DNA of 64,000 bases from Martelella lutilitoris (GCF_016598595.1 NZ_CP066786.1:2999501-3063500); one strand, 5' to 3'; positions 17,634 through 28,428 are shown, counted from the stretch's first letter. Made by a program: numbers and translations. Notes: a model not told the origin generated them from the letters alone.

Positions 17634-19433
17634 TCAGTCCTTCTTCTGCGGTAGGATGCGCAGGCCAAGCTCGCGCAGCTGCGCCGGGCTCGCCTCGGCG
17701 GGGGCGGACATCAGAAGATCCTGCGCCTGCTGGTTCATCGGGAACAGCGTGACTTCACGCAGGTTCTTCGCGCCGACGAGCAGCATCACGATGCGGTCGA
17801 TGCCGGCAGCCATGCCGCCATGGGGCGGAACGCCGTACTGGAAGGCGCGATAGAGACCGCCGAAACGCTCTTCCACCACATCAGCGCCGAGGCCGGCGTG
17901 GCCGAAAGCGGCCACCATGGTTTCCGGCGAGTGGTTACGAATGCCGCCCGAAGCGATCTCGAAGCCGTTGCAGACCATGTCGTACTGGAACGCTTTGAGC
18001 GCCAGCAGGCCTTCGTCGCCGTCCGCAGCCTTCAACGCTTCCATGCCGCCCTGGGGCATGGAGAAGGGGTTGTGGGCAAAGTCGATGCGCTTTTCATCCT
18101 CGTTCCATTCGTAGAACGGGAAGTCGACGATCCAGCACAGCGCGTAGCGGTCCTTGTCGGTCAGGCCCAGCTCGTCGCCCACGCGGGTGCGGGCTTCGCC
18201 GGCAAAGCGGACAAACTGGTCCGGACGACCGGCGACAAAGAAGCAGGCATCGCCGTCTTCCAGGCCAAGCTGCGCGCGGATCGCATCGGTGCGTTCCGGG
18301 CCGATATTCTTGGCGAGCGGACCGGCGCCGGTGACGTCCTCGCCTTCCTTGCGCCAGAAGATGTAGCCGAGACCCGGCTGGCCCTGGCTCTGCGCCCAGG
18401 AATTCATCCGGTCGCAGAAGGCGCGGGAGCCGCCGGTCTTGGCGGGAATGGCCCAGACCTCGACCTTCGGATCCTTGGCGATCATGCCGGCGAAGACCTT
18501 GAAGCCCGAACCGTCGAAATGCTCGGTCACGGCTTCCATCTCGATCGGGTTTCTAAGGTCCGGCTTGTCGGAACCGTATTTGCGCATGGCAACATCATAG
18601 GGGATGCGCGGGAATTCTTCCGTGACCGGCTTGCCGTTGGCAAAGGCCTTGAACACGTCGCGCAGCACCGGCTCCATCGTTTCCAGAATGTCGTTCTGTT
18701 CAACGAAACTCATTTCCAGGTCGAGCTGGTAGAACTCGCCCGGCAGGCGGTCGGCGCGCGGATCCTCGTCGCGGAAGCAGGGCGCGATCTGGAAATAGCG
18801 GTCGAAGCCGGAAGCCATCAGCAGCTGCTTGTACTGCTGCGGCGCCTGCGGCAGGGCGTAGAACTTGCCCTGGTGGATACGGCTCGGCACCAGGAAGTCG
18901 CGCGCGCCTTCCGGCGAGGAGGCCGTCAGGATCGGGGTCGAATATTCGGTAAAGCCGGCCTCGCCCATCAGCCTGCGCATTTCGGCGATGATCTTGGTGC
19001 GCTTGACGATATTGGCGTGCAGCGTTTCGCGGCGGAGATCCAGGAAGCGGTACTTCAGGCGCAGGTCTTCCGGATATTCCGGCTCGCCGAAGACCGGCAG
19101 CGGCAATTCCTTGGCGGCCGACAGGACCTCGATTTCCTCGGCGTAGAGTTCGATCTCGCCGGTCGCCATGTTCGGGTTCACCGTCTCTTCGGTGCGCGCG
19201 CGCACCTTGCCGTCAACGCGAATCACCCACTCGCCGCGCACTTTCTCCGCATTGGAAAAGGCGGGCGAATCCGGATCGGCGACCACCTGGGTCATGCCGT
19301 AATGGTCGCGCAGGTCGATGAAGAGCACGCCGCCATGGTCGCGCACGCGGTGCACCCAGCCGGAAAGGCGGGCGGTCTGGCCAACGTCGGACTTCTTGAG
19401 GGCGGCACAGGAATGGCTGCGATAGCGGTGCAT
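17634..19433 (-). CDS. aspS: Aspartyl-tRNA synthetase
   Basis: Class II aminoacyl-tRNA synthetase (599 residues) that charges tRNA-Asp, and in many alphaproteobacteria also tRNA-Asn. The N-terminal OB-fold contains [19 protein letters not shown], motif 2 is [10 protein letters not shown] followed by EFYQLD, and motif 3 is [12 protein letters not shown] near the end. A bacterial GAD insertion domain lies in between. The chosen start ([10 protein letters not shown]) matches the family N-terminus; upstream residues of the longer frame do not. It faces rnd, with a 246-base gap holding no other gene. Confidence 0.96.
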   Translation of the reverse strand: MHRYRSHSCAALKKSDVGQTARLSGWVHRVRDHGGVLFIDLRDHYGMTQVVADPDSPAFSNAEKVRGEWVIRVDGKVRARTEETVNPNMATGEIELYAEEIEVLSAAKELPLPVFGEPEYPEDLRLKYRFLDLRRETLHANIVKRTKIIAEMRRLMGEAGFTEYSTPILTASSPEGARDFLVPSRIHQGKFYALPQAPQQYKQLLMASGFDRYFQIAPCFRDEDPRADRLPGEFYQLDLEMSFVEQNDILETMEPVLRDVFKAFANGKPVTEEFPRIPYDVAMRKYGSDKPDLRNPIEMEAVTEHFDGSGFKVFAGMIAKDPKVEVWAIPAKTGGSRAFCDRMNSWAQSQGQPGLGYIFWRKEGEDVTGAGPLAKNIGPERTDAIRAQLGLEDGDACFFVAGRPDQFVRFAGEARTRVGDELGLTDKDRYALCWIVDFPFYEWNEDEKRIDFAHNPFSMPQGGMEALKAADGDEGLLALKAFQYDMVCNGFEIASGGIRNHSPETMVAAFGHAGLGADVVEERFGGLYRAFQYGVPPHGGMAAGIDRIVMLLVGAKNLREVTLFPMNQQAQDLLMSAPAEASPAQLRELGLRILPQKKD

Positions 19434-19679
19434 AGTCTTATCCGTAAAAGGTTCTGGAAGGCAGGCAGGCGGCATTCCGCGCCGGGCTTCGCGGGTGAAT
19501 TCCGGCGGAAAAGCGCATGGCAGGCCCTCTTTGTCAAGGCAAAGCCCATTTGGACGCTGCTAAACCACATCGGGGGCGCAACAGCAAGCTTTACCGCCGG
19601 CAAGAGGCCCGCAAGCGGCGTTTTCCCTCCGGCATTTTCCGTCGCGCCTTGACATCACCGCCCTAAAGGCCAAGGAAAG

Positions 19680-20855
19680 ATGGCGAAACCCAACGACCGA
19701 TATGTCCTGATGATCGAAACCACTGCCGCACTTGAAGAGGCCTGCGCCAAGCTCGCCAGATCCGAATTCGTCACCGTCGATACTGAATTCATCCGCGAAA
19801 GCACGTTCTGGCCGGAACTCTGCCTGATCCAGATGGCAAGTCCGGACATGGAGGTGCTCGTCGACCCGCTGGCCAGGGGCATCGACCTGAAGCCGTTCTT
19901 CGAACTGATGGCCGACCCGTCCGTGGTCAAGGTGTTCCACGCCGCCCGCCAGGATCTCGAGATTGTCTATCATATGGGCGGGTTGCTGCCGGCGCCGCTG
20001 TTCGACACGCAGGTGGCGGCCATGGTCTGCGGCTTCGGCGATTCGATCTCCTACGACCAGCTCGTCTCACGGCTGACGGGCGCCCATATCGACAAGTCCT
20101 CGCGCTTTACCGACTGGCGCGCCCGTCCGCTCGACGACAAGCAGCTGTCCTACGCGCTGGCCGACGTCACCCATCTGCGCGATGTCTACCTGAAGCTGAA
20201 GGAAGAACTCTCCCGCGAGGGCCGGACCGACTGGGTGGACGAGGAAATGGCGATCCTGGAATCGCCGGCGACCTACGATCTACCGCCCGAACAGGCGTGG
20301 ACTCGGCTGAAGCTCCGGATCAAGAAGCCGCTCGATTTCGCCGTGATGCAGGAAGTTGCCGCCTGGCGCGAACGCGAAGCGCGCGAGCGCAACGTGCCGC
20401 GACGACGCGTGCTGAAGGATGATGCCGTCTACGAGATCGCCCAGCAGCACCCGACGGAGCCGCAGTCGCTCGCCAAACTGCGGATGATCCCCAAGGGCTG
20501 GGAACGCTCGCAGCCGGCCTCCGGCCTGATGGAGGCGGTCAAGACGGCGCTTGCGATCCCGAAGGCGGACCTGCCGCGCATTCCGCGCCAGCCGCAAATG
20601 CCCGAAGGCGCCGCCGCTGCCGCCGAACTCCTGAAGGTCCTGCTCAAGATCGTTGCCGAGCAGAACCAGGTCGCCGCCCGCGTCATCGCCTCCTCCGACG
20701 ATCTCGACAGGATCGCGGCGGAGGGCGAGAAGGCCGACGTCGAAGCGATGAAAGGCTGGCGGCGCAAGCTTTTCGGCGAGCCGGCCCTGCAACTCCTCAA
20801 CGGCGAGGTCGCGCTGCGTTTCGTCGAGAAGAAGGTGGAGATGATCGCGGTCTGA
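19680..20855 (+). CDS. rnd: Ribonuclease D
   Basis: 3'-5' exoribonuclease involved in tRNA maturation. The DEDD catalytic residues appear as D34 and E36 (TVDTEFIRE), an Asp in HAARQDLEIVY and the Tyr/Asp of YALADVTHLRDVY. An HRDC domain follows at about residues 210-295. Length is 391 residues. AAGGAAAG precedes the ATG at 19680. A second ATG at 19710 would also give a normal N-terminus, so the first ten residues are uncertain. TTGACA at 19649-19654 may be its -35. Confidence 0.93.
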   Translation: MAKPNDRYVLMIETTAALEEACAKLARSEFVTVDTEFIRESTFWPELCLIQMASPDMEVLVDPLARGIDLKPFFELMADPSVVKVFHAARQDLEIVYHMGGLLPAPLFDTQVAAMVCGFGDSISYDQLVSRLTGAHIDKSSRFTDWRARPLDDKQLSYALADVTHLRDVYLKLKEELSREGRTDWVDEEMAILESPATYDLPPEQAWTRLKLRIKKPLDFAVMQEVAAWREREARERNVPRRRVLKDDAVYEIAQQHPTEPQSLAKLRMIPKGWERSQPASGLMEAVKTALAIPKADLPRIPRQPQMPEGAAAAAELLKVLLKIVAEQNQVAARVIASSDDLDRIAAEGEKADVEAMKGWRRKLFGEPALQLLNGEVALRFVEKKVEMIAV

Positions 20856-20878
20856 GGCCGGTCTCTGGTCCCAGAGCG

Positions 20879-21913
20879 CTACTCGCCCTCGTCAAACAGC
20901 CGGAACTGGTCGATTTCCTTCGGCGGGTTGAGACCGAGATGTTTCCAGGCGGTGGCGGTCATCACCCTTCCGCGCGGCGTGCGCTGAATAAAGCCCTGCT
21001 GGATCATGTAGGGCTCGATGATATCCTCGATCGCATCGCGCGGCTCCGAAAGCCCCGCCGCGATCGTCTCGATACCGACCGGGCCGCCGCCGAAATGCTG
21101 GCAGATCATGTTGAGATAGCGCCGGTCCAGCTGGTCGAGACCCATATGGTCGACCTCGAGCCGCGTCAGCGCCTCGTCGGCAATCATGCGTGAGACTTCG
21201 GTCGCATCGGCCACCTCGGCGAAATCGCGCACGCGCCGCAACAGCCGGCCGGCAATGCGCGGCGTTCCCCTCGCCCGACGGGCGATTTCGCGCGCGCCGT
21301 CATCGCTCATGCCGAGCCCCATCAGCCGCGCGCCGCGGCGGATGATGCTCTCAAGCTCCTCCACCGTGTAGAAATTGAGCCTGACCGGAATGCCGAACCG
21401 ATCCCTGAGCGGCGTGGTCAGAAGCCCAAGCCGGGTGGTGGCGGCCACGAGCGTGAATTTCGACAGGTCGATCTTGACCGAACGCGCCGCCGGCCCCTCG
21501 CCGATGATCAGGTCGAGCTGAAAGTCCTCCATCGCCGGATAGAGAATTTCCTCCACCGCTGGATTCAACCGGTGGATTTCGTCGATGAACAGGACGTCGC
21601 GCTCTTCGAGATTGGTCAGGAGCGCGGCCAGATCGCCGGCCTTGGCGATCACCGGCCCAGAGGTGGCGCGGAAATTGACGCCGAGCTCCTTGGCCATGAT
21701 CTGCGCCAGCGTGGTCTTGCCGAGCCCCGGCGGGCCGACGAAGAGAACGTGGTCGAGCGCCTCGCCGCGCCTTTTGGCAGCCTCGATGAAAATCTTCAGG
21801 TTCGCCCGCGCCTCCGCCTGGCCCGTAAAATCATCCAGCGTCTGCGGCCGCATGGCGGCATCGAGATCTTCGACGCGGGTCTCGGGCGATATCAGGCGGT
21901 TGTCGTCACTCAT
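20879..21913 (-). CDS. ruvB: Holliday junction branch migration ATPase RuvB
   Basis: Hexameric AAA+ motor, 344 residues, driving branch migration with RuvA. Walker A is GPPGLGKTT at 60-68, Walker [11 protein letters not shown] near 110, sensor 1 AATTRLGLL and the arginine finger region [10 protein letters not shown]; the winged-helix end includes [13 protein letters not shown]. It is the last gene of the ruvC-ruvA-ruvB cluster, 59 bases from ruvA. Confidence 0.97.
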   Translation of the reverse strand: MSDDNRLISPETRVEDLDAAMRPQTLDDFTGQAEARANLKIFIEAAKRRGEALDHVLFVGPPGLGKTTLAQIMAKELGVNFRATSGPVIAKAGDLAALLTNLEERDVLFIDEIHRLNPAVEEILYPAMEDFQLDLIIGEGPAARSVKIDLSKFTLVAATTRLGLLTTPLRDRFGIPVRLNFYTVEELESIIRRGARLMGLGMSDDGAREIARRARGTPRIAGRLLRRVRDFAEVADATEVSRMIADEALTRLEVDHMGLDQLDRRYLNMICQHFGGGPVGIETIAAGLSEPRDAIEDIIEPYMIQQGFIQRTPRGRVMTATAWKHLGLNPPKEIDQFRLFDEGE

Positions 21914-21972
21914 AATTCTTCACACTGCAAATTTTACCGGCTTGTCCATGCATGAGCATAGAGAAAAGGGCA

Positions 21973-22593
21973 TCAACTCGCCAATTCCTTCAGACCCAGA
22001 CGGATAAGGACGGCGCTGTCTGCCCCCTCGCCCGCCTTCTTCAGCGCGGCCGAGACCGCGCCGGCGGCCTGATCGCGCGAGTAACCAAGATTGGAGAGCG
22101 CCGAAATCGCATCCGAGACGGCGGCAGGCGCGGCCCCCTCGCCCACCTCCTGGCGAAAGGCAATCTCCGCGCTGTCACCCATGGAGAGCCCGGCGGGCAC
22201 CTTGTTCTTCAGTTCTGTGACGATACGGGTGGCGACCTTTGGCCCGACGCCGGGCGCACGCGAAACGGCCGTCTTGTCGCCCAGCGCAATGGCATTGGCG
22301 ATCTCGCCGGCGGTCAGGGTGGAGAGAATGGCGAGCGCCACCCGGGTGCCGACCCCCTGCACGCTTTGCAACAGGTTGAACCAGCCGCGCTCCTCGGCGC
22401 TGATGAAGCCGTAAAGCTTCAACTGGTCCTCACGCACGAAGGTCTCGATCACCAGCGTCACCGCCTCGCCGGGCGAACCGATGCGCGAGAGCGTGCGCGC
22501 CGAACAGAAGGCGACGTAACAGACGCCATGGACATCGACGAGCACATGGTCGTCGCCGATCTCGTCAATCACGCCCTTCAACTTGCCGATCAT
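21973..22593 (-). CDS. ruvA: Holliday junction DNA-binding protein RuvA
   Basis: Tetrameric protein of 206 residues that holds the four-way junction flat and loads RuvB. The N-terminal OB domain ([20 protein letters not shown]) is followed by two helix-hairpin-helix motifs ([17 protein letters not shown] and [14 protein letters not shown]) and a flexible link to the small domain III, which contacts RuvB ([13 protein letters not shown]). It lies 12 bases after ruvC. Confidence 0.96.
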   Translation of the reverse strand: MIGKLKGVIDEIGDDHVLVDVHGVCYVAFCSARTLSRIGSPGEAVTLVIETFVREDQLKLYGFISAEERGWFNLLQSVQGVGTRVALAILSTLTAGEIANAIALGDKTAVSRAPGVGPKVATRIVTELKNKVPAGLSMGDSAEIAFRQEVGEGAAPAAVSDAISALSNLGYSRDQAAGAVSAALKKAGEGADSAVLIRLGLKELAS

Positions 22594-22605
22594 GCTGCCT
22601 AATTC

Positions 22606-23118
22606 CTATCCGGCCAATGCCGCCTTCATCATCCGGTTCGCGCCGCGGTGATGCGCGTGACAGATGGCGATCGCCAGCGCATCCGCCGCGTCGCTGCCCT
22701 TGAACTGAACCTTCGGCATCAGGACCTTCAGCATCATGTGAATCTGCTCCTTGTCGCCATGGCCGACGCCGATCACCGCCTTCTTCACCGCGTTCGGCGC
22801 ATATTCGGAAACATGCAGGCCGGCAAGCGAGGGCACCAGAAGCGCGATGCCGCGCGCCTGGCCAAGCTTCAGCGTCGCCACCGCATCCTTGTTGACGAAG
22901 GTCTGCTCCACTGCGGCCTCGTCCGGCCTCTGCTGATGAACCACTTCCGAAAGCCCGTCATGCAACTGCCTGAGACGCGAGGCAAGGTCCATCTGGCCAT
23001 CCGTCGTCACCGTGCCGGAGGCGACGAATTTCAGCGAATTGCCGAGCGTCTCTATCACGCCCCAGCCGGTGCGGCGAAGGCCCGGATCGATGCCGAGAAT
23101 ACGAATCGTCTTTTCCAT
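22606..23118 (-). CDS. ruvC: Holliday junction resolvase RuvC
   Basis: Endonuclease of 170 residues that cuts Holliday junctions symmetrically. The catalytic acids lie in [13 protein letters not shown] (D11), [18 protein letters not shown] (Glu) and [16 protein letters not shown] (two Asp). The start at 23118 matches the family; a longer frame adds 22 unrelated residues. It is the first gene of the ruv operon and is divergent from the antiporter gene. Confidence 0.96.
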   Translation of the reverse strand: MEKTIRILGIDPGLRRTGWGVIETLGNSLKFVASGTVTTDGQMDLASRLRQLHDGLSEVVHQQRPDEAAVEQTFVNKDAVATLKLGQARGIALLVPSLAGLHVSEYAPNAVKKAVIGVGHGDKEQIHMMLKVLMPKVQFKGSDAADALAIAICHAHHRGANRMMKAALAG

Positions 23119-23291
23119 GCGTCTCACCCTATCGATGTTGCCCCAAGCCTTCCAGAGAAAAGTGAACAAAACAAAAACATCCATGACTGCCGCACGCCGC
23201 CCGGACTTTAAAAGCCGGCCCCGCGCACTATCTGGCCTGTCAAATCAGGGATTTGCAAAGCGTGCCGGCCGCCGGCCGGAAGGGAAGACGA

Positions 23292-25082
23292 TTGACGACA
23301 TTCTATCTCGCGGTGATGGTCTTTTCCGCGCTCGTCCTCATCGCCGCGCTATCCAGCGCGTTGGCCTACCGCTTCGGCGCGCCGCTGCTGCTTCTCTTTC
23401 TCGGCGTCGGCTTGCTCGGCGGCACCGACGGTTTCGGCATAGAATTCAACAATGACGCGCTGACCTTCTATGTCGGCTCGCTCGCCCTTGCCGTGATCCT
23501 GTTCGACTCGGGCTTCGGCACCTCGTTCAAGACCTTTCGCAGAACGGCGGCGCCGGCGATCCTGCTGGCAACCCTCGGGGTGCTTCTGACCGCTGGCCTG
23601 GTGGCGCTCGCTGCCAGCTTCATTCTCGGTTTCACCCTGCTCGAGGGATTTCTGCTCGGCGCCATCGTCGCCTCCACGGATGCGGCCGCGGTGTTCTTCC
23701 TGATGCGGATCGGCGGCATTCACGTGGTCGACAAGGTCAGTTCCACGCTCGAGGTGGAATCCGGCATCAACGACCCGATGGCGATCTTCCTCACCATGAC
23801 GCTCGTCTCCATGCTTTCGGTGCAGGGCTCCGGCGCGGAAGAGACGCTCACCATGGCGCTTCATTTCTTCCGCGAGATCGGCTTCGGCCTGATCTTCGGT
23901 CTTGCCGGCGGCGTGCTGACGATCCTGATCGCCAATTCCTTCGGGCTCAATCGCGGCCTCGCGCCGATCCTGGTGCTCACCGTCGCGCTTCTGGTCTTCT
24001 CGGCAACGGGGGCGGCCGGCGGCAGCGGCTTCATGGCGGTCTATATCGCCGGCCTCATCGCGGGCAACCAGCGGGTGCGCTATTCCGGCTCCATCCGCCG
24101 CTTCCAGGAGGGCATGACCTGGCTTGCCCAGATCATCATGTTCCTGCTCCTGGGTCTTCTCGCCACGCCGCGCAATTTTCCGGAGATCCTTGTTCCGGCT
24201 CTGGGGCTGGCGCTGTTCCTCGTCTTCATCGCCCGTCCGATCGCGGTCTGGCTCTGTCTCTCCTTCTTCGACTACCGCCCGCGCGAGACGAATTTCATTG
24301 CCTGGATCGGCCTGCGCGGAGCGGCCTCGATCCTGCTTGCCATCCTGCCGGCAATCTACGGGCTGGAAAATGCCGGGCTTTATTTCAACATCGTCTTCAT
24401 CATGGTGCTGGTCTCGCTCGTCCTGCAGGGCTGGCTGCTCGGCCCCGTCGCCCGTCTGCTGAAACTCGTTCAGCCCAGGGCGAGCGGCGCGCTGGAGACC
24501 GTCGAGATCGATCTGCCCGGCAATGCGAAGCACGAACTGCTCGTCTATCGCCTCGCCGATGGCGCGCCGGTGCTGGAGGGCGCGCTCATTCCGCGCTGGG
24601 CGATCCCCTCTCTCGTCGTGCGCGACGGGTTGTCCATGCGCTATTTCTATGCCGGCAACCTCAGGGCCGGGGACTATCTCTACCTGTTCGTCGTGCCCGG
24701 CATGTCCTATCTGCTGGACCAGCTTTTCGCCGATCCGAAAAAGATCGGAGAGAAAGGCGAGGAGCCGATGCTCGGCACGGAAGTGCTGATGCCCGACCGG
24801 CCGCTCCGCGAGCTTGCCGCCATCGACCCCGAGGTTGTCGTTCCGCCGGGCCAGGAAGAAACGGCGCTTGCCGACTTCATGAAGGACAGGCTCGGCGGCA
24901 AGCCGGAAGTCGCCGACCGGCTGCATCTCGGTCCCCTGTCGCTGATCGTGCGCGAGACCGACGACGCGCATAATGTGGTGTCCGTCGGCGTCTGGCGCGA
25001 GCCTTTGGAGGAGGAGGCGTCGCAGTTTTTCCCGCCTTTCTGGCAGCGCGCGATGCGGCGCCTGCTGCGCAAGGGTCTTTGA
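23292..25082 (+). CDS. Potassium/proton antiporter, CPA1 type (NhaP2/CvrA family)
   Basis: Inner-membrane cation/proton antiporter of about 596 residues. Twelve or so helices fill the first 390 residues, with the conserved GSLALAVILFDSGF and ASTDAAAVFFL-GG segments and the EVESGINDPMAIFL motif. The cytoplasmic part has an RCK_C/TrkA-C-like domain (IPRWAIPSLVVRDG) and a CorC/HlyC-type end. The likely start is TTG at 23292, because a GGAAGGGAAG ribosome binding site lies just before it; the next ATG is at 23313. Family members expel K+ and help with osmotic and pH balance. Confidence 0.88.
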   Translation: MTTFYLAVMVFSALVLIAALSSALAYRFGAPLLLLFLGVGLLGGTDGFGIEFNNDALTFYVGSLALAVILFDSGFGTSFKTFRRTAAPAILLATLGVLLTAGLVALAASFILGFTLLEGFLLGAIVASTDAAAVFFLMRIGGIHVVDKVSSTLEVESGINDPMAIFLTMTLVSMLSVQGSGAEETLTMALHFFREIGFGLIFGLAGGVLTILIANSFGLNRGLAPILVLTVALLVFSATGAAGGSGFMAVYIAGLIAGNQRVRYSGSIRRFQEGMTWLAQIIMFLLLGLLATPRNFPEILVPALGLALFLVFIARPIAVWLCLSFFDYRPRETNFIAWIGLRGAASILLAILPAIYGLENAGLYFNIVFIMVLVSLVLQGWLLGPVARLLKLVQPRASGALETVEIDLPGNAKHELLVYRLADGAPVLEGALIPRWAIPSLVVRDGLSMRYFYAGNLRAGDYLYLFVVPGMSYLLDQLFADPKKIGEKGEEPMLGTEVLMPDRPLRELAAIDPEVVVPPGQEETALADFMKDRLGGKPEVADRLHLGPLSLIVRETDDAHNVVSVGVWREPLEEEASQFFPPFWQRAMRRLLRKGL

Positions 25083-25321
25083 GCCGATGCCGCGCATCCC
25101 TGGGAGCGGTTTTTGCCTTTTGGCTTTTCTGACCTCTGTCATTGCCGCCAGCAGCGTTTTTGACTAGGAATCGATGCGCCCAAGATTGATTTTGGCGATG
25201 CTATTCGCACCCGACGTCGAAGGCCGGCATGCCGAGGATCGAGGACAGACCTCTGCCGGCCCGAAAAATCCCGAAGCGCCGGTCTGCCGGCCCTTCCAAC
25301 CGCAAAAAGAGGAAGACATCC

Positions 25322-26518
25322 ATGCCTGCCTTCAAGACTCTCGATGACCTTTCGGACCTGACCGGCAAGCGCGTCCTGGTCCGCGTCGACCTGAACGTGC
25401 CCGTCAGCGAAGGCCGGGTCACCGACACCACGCGCATCGAGCGGGTCGCCCCGACCATCCTCGAACTCTCCGGCAAGGGCGCCAAGGTCATCCTGATGGC
25501 CCATTTCGGCCGTCCGAAAGGCCAGGTCGTTGCCGACATGTCGCTGAAGCTGATCGTTCCGGCCGTCGAGGAAGTACTCGACCATGATGTGAAATTCGCC
25601 GATGACTGCGTCGGCCCAGATGCCGAGAAGGCCGTCGCGGCCATGCATGACGGCGACATCCTGCTTCTCGAAAACACCCGCTTCCACAAGGGCGAGGAGA
25701 AGAACGATCCCGACTTCGTGGCGGAACTGGCGAAGAACGGCGATATCTACGTCAACGACGCCTTCTCCGCCGCCCATCGCGCCCATGCCTCCACCGAGGG
25801 TCTCGGCCACCACATGCCCGCCTATGCCGGCCGCACCATGCAGGCCGAGCTCGAGGCGCTGGAAAAGGGTCTCGGCGACCCCAAGCGTCCGGTCGTCGCC
25901 ATTGTCGGCGGCGCAAAGGTTTCCACCAAGATCGACCTCTTGGAAAACCTGATCGAGAAGGTCGACGCGCTCGTCATCGGCGGCGGCATGGCCAACACCT
26001 TCATCGCCGCCAAGGGCATCGATGTCGGCAAGTCGCTGTGCGAGCATGATCTTGCCGACACGGCGCGCGCGATCATGGCGAAGGCCGAGAAGACCGAGTG
26101 CGCCATCGTTCTGCCGGTCGACGGCGTTGTCGCTCGCGAATTCAAGGCGCATGCGGCAAACGAGACTGTGGCCATCGACGCCATTCCGGCCGATGCGATG
26201 ATGCTCGATGTCGGCCCCGGCTCGGTCAAGGTCGTCAATGAGTGGATCGGCAAGGCGGAAACGCTGGTCTGGAACGGCCCGCTCGGCGCCTTCGAGATCG
26301 AGCCCTTCGACGCTGCCACGGTCTCGGCCGCGAAATCTGCCGCCGAACAGACCAAGGCTGGCAAGCTCACCTCGGTTGCCGGCGGCGGCGATACGGTTTC
26401 CGCCTTGAACCATGCCGGCGTCAAGGATGAATTCAGCTATGTCTCGACCGCCGGCGGCGCCTTCCTGGAATGGATGGAAGGCAAGGTCCTGCCGGGCGTC
26501 GACATTCTGAAGAAGTAA
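25322..26518 (+). CDS. pgk: Phosphoglycerate kinase
   Basis: Glycolytic and gluconeogenic enzyme that transfers phosphate between 1,3-bisphosphoglycerate and ADP; monomer of 398 residues. The N-terminal signature [18 protein letters not shown] (residues 19-36), the substrate-binding AHFGRPKG and [11 protein letters not shown], the nucleotide motif [13 protein letters not shown] and the C-terminal GGGDTVSAL are all intact. The start at 25322 follows AAAGAGGAAG; an upstream in-frame ATG would add 31 basic residues not found in the family. The 239 bases before it hold no gene and presumably the promoter. A terminator follows at once. Confidence 0.97.
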   Translation: MPAFKTLDDLSDLTGKRVLVRVDLNVPVSEGRVTDTTRIERVAPTILELSGKGAKVILMAHFGRPKGQVVADMSLKLIVPAVEEVLDHDVKFADDCVGPDAEKAVAAMHDGDILLLENTRFHKGEEKNDPDFVAELAKNGDIYVNDAFSAAHRAHASTEGLGHHMPAYAGRTMQAELEALEKGLGDPKRPVVAIVGGAKVSTKIDLLENLIEKVDALVIGGGMANTFIAAKGIDVGKSLCEHDLADTARAIMAKAEKTECAIVLPVDGVVAREFKAHAANETVAIDAIPADAMMLDVGPGSVKVVNEWIGKAETLVWNGPLGAFEIEPFDAATVSAAKSAAEQTKAGKLTSVAGGGDTVSALNHAGVKDEFSYVSTAGGAFLEWMEGKVLPGVDILKK

Positions 26519-26549
26519 GCGTCACGCCAGACAATGGCATGACGAACGG

Positions 26550-26573
26550 GGCGGCCCGCGCGGCCGCCTTTTT
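26550..26573. terminator. Terminator after pgk (shared with convergent small gene)
   Basis: Stem GGCGGCC / GGCCGCC with a five-base loop and a T-run, 31 bases after the pgk stop and seven bases beyond the stop of the convergent 52-residue membrane protein gene. Confidence 0.85.
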
Positions 26574-26579
26574 GTTGCC

Positions 26580-26738
26580 TCACGACGGACGGATCATCAG
26601 CACCAGCGCCGTCATCGCGAAGGCAAAGAGCGCGATCTTCCAGAAATCCATGCGTTTTCTCAGGCCCGGAAGGCCGAGCGGCCTGATGATCTGAACCGCC
26701 ATGGCGGCGATGAGAAGCAGCGATATCAGCTTGGCCAT
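26580..26738 (-). CDS. Small membrane protein, 52 residues
   Basis: Short coding frame convergent to pgk: an N-terminal hydrophobic helix (KLISLLLIAAMAVQII), a short loop with RPLGLPGLRKRMDFWK, and a second helix (IALFAFAMTALVLMI) ending in RPS. It starts with ATG at 26738 after AGGGACG. I recall very similar two-helix proteins beside pgk in other rhizobia, which supports it being real. Function is unknown. It is easily missed because of its length. Confidence 0.7.
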   Translation of the reverse strand: MAKLISLLLIAAMAVQIIRPLGLPGLRKRMDFWKIALFAFAMTALVLMIRPS

Positions 26739-26940
26739 CAACGTCCCTGTCCGCCCTGTCGCGGGCGGTTTGTGGTGAGCTTTGCCCCGTCATAGCGCGC
26801 AGGAAACGGCGCGTCACCCGTAACGGATTGATTTCTTCAGTGCATTCCCGCTACGCGGTGGTAATATTGCCGGAACAAGCCGGGCCGTGCCGCGTTGCGC
26901 TTAAACCCTTTCTATGACTTTCATTCACCCAGGCGACTTG

Positions 26941-28218
26941 ATGAAACGCAATCTCTTCCCTGTTTTCGCGCTGCTCCTCGGCACGCTCTTCCTGTTTTTC
27001 GGCAACGGTCTCCATGGTCTTCTCCTGCCGCTACGCGGCACCGCGGAAGGCTACAGCGACACGGCCCTCGGCTTCATCGGCACGTCCTGGGCCTCCGGTT
27101 TCGTGCTCGGCTGCCTGTTCGCGCCGAAGCTAATCATGCGCATCGGCCATGTGCGCGCCTTTTCCGGCTTCATCGCGCTGATCTGCATGGTGGCGCTGAT
27201 CACCGGCGTCTTCGTCAACCAGTTTGCCTGGATCGCGCTCAGGGCCGCCACCGGCTTTGCCATGGCCGGCACGCAGATGATCATCGAGAGCTGGCTCAAC
27301 GAGCGGGTCGACAACAAGAGCCGCGGCACGGTCTTCACCTTCTACACCGGCATCACGCTGTTCGGCGTCGTCGGCGGCCAGCTCGCCGTCGGTTTCGGCA
27401 ACCCCAACACGCCGATCCTGTTCATGGTCGCCGGCATCGTCTACTGCATCGCCATGCTGCCGACGACGGTTTCCAACGCGGCCTCGCCGCGACCGCTCCA
27501 GGCCGTGCGGATCGACCTGAAACTGCTCTACCGCAACTCCCCGGTGGCCTTTTTCGGGGTCCTGCTCACCGGCATCGCCAACGGCGCCTTCGGCACGCTG
27601 GTGGCCGTGTTTGCCGCCCGCGCGGGCCTGCCGGACAATCAGGTCGCCTTTCTGGTGACGGGCGCCATTCTCGCCGGCGCGCTGGCCCAGGTGCCGGTCG
27701 GCCGGCTGTCTGACCGGATGGACCGGCGCCATGTGATCGCGGGACTTGCCGGCATTGCCGCCGCCGCCGCCATCGCCACGCTCATCCTCAGGCCCGGCAG
27801 CACGACGCTGATCGTCCTGATCGCCATCTATGGCGCGACGGCCAACGTGCTCTATCCGATCACCGCTTCACACGCCAACGACTTCGCCCGGCCGGAAGAC
27901 TATGTGAAGATCGCCAGCGGCCTGCTGTTCCTGTTCGGCATCGGCACGATCATCGGCCCGACGGTCAGCGGCCCGGTGATGACGGTATTCGGCCCCTATT
28001 CCCTGTTTATCGTCACAGCGAGCGCCCATCTGCTGATCCTCGTCTATGCCATCATCCGCTCGCGCATCCGTGCCGCCATTCCGGTGGACGAGCGCGACAC
28101 CTTCATGGCGATGCCGGACGCGGCGACGCCGGTCTCCACCACCGAGGGCGTCGCTCTGAAAAACCCCAATCGCGACGCCCCCGACGACCAGGAAAGGAGG
28201 GAAGACCATGCCGCTTGA
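26941..28218 (+). CDS. Major facilitator superfamily transporter
   Basis: Inner-membrane carrier of 425 residues with twelve predicted helices in two halves, the second starting around residue 205 after the loop LQAVRIDLKLLYRNSP. The loop motif GRLSDRMDRRHVI between helices 8 and 9 is a typical MFS A-like motif. The group (UMF2-like, with FFGNGLHGLLLPLRG at the start) has no well-defined substrate. The start at 26941 (MKRNLF) gives a positive-inside N-terminus; an ATG nine codons earlier is possible. Its end overlaps the DUF1192 gene by 11 bases. Confidence 0.88.
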   Translation: MKRNLFPVFALLLGTLFLFFGNGLHGLLLPLRGTAEGYSDTALGFIGTSWASGFVLGCLFAPKLIMRIGHVRAFSGFIALICMVALITGVFVNQFAWIALRAATGFAMAGTQMIIESWLNERVDNKSRGTVFTFYTGITLFGVVGGQLAVGFGNPNTPILFMVAGIVYCIAMLPTTVSNAASPRPLQAVRIDLKLLYRNSPVAFFGVLLTGIANGAFGTLVAVFAARAGLPDNQVAFLVTGAILAGALAQVPVGRLSDRMDRRHVIAGLAGIAAAAAIATLILRPGSTTLIVLIAIYGATANVLYPITASHANDFARPEDYVKIASGLLFLFGIGTIIGPTVSGPVMTVFGPYSLFIVTASAHLLILVYAIIRSRIRAAIPVDERDTFMAMPDAATPVSTTEGVALKNPNRDAPDDQERREDHAA

Positions 28219-28408
28219 CGATGACAACGAGGAACGCAAACCGCCGAAGGGCCAGTATGTTATCGGCGCCGACCTCGAAGAGCACTCCGTCGAGGCGCTC
28301 AACGGCTTCGTCGCGGATCTGCGCCGAGAGATCGAGCGCATCGAGGCAGCCATTTCGAAGAAGGGCAGCGGCCGCGAGACCGCCGAAAGCTTCTTCAAGA
28401 AGAAATGA
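28208..28408 (+). CDS. DUF1192 family small protein
   Basis: Protein of 66 residues of unknown function found across Hyphomicrobiales. It contains the family core with VIGADLEEHSVEALNGFVADL followed by a short coiled coil of charged heptads (REIERIEAAISKK). The ribosome binding site (GAAAGGAGGG) lies inside the end of the MFS gene, so the two are translated together. The position just before rcdA is commonly kept in relatives. Confidence 0.88.
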   Translation: MPLDDDNEERKPPKGQYVIGADLEEHSVEALNGFVADLRREIERIEAAISKKGSGRETAESFFKKK

Positions 28409-28428
28409 CCCGCCCTTGCCGAAGGCCG

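Noticed and set aside
23349..25142. A long minus-strand frame opposite the antiporter gene
   Set aside because: Arg/Glu/Gln-rich antisense composition, no domain and no start signal; the plus strand encodes an intact membrane transporter.
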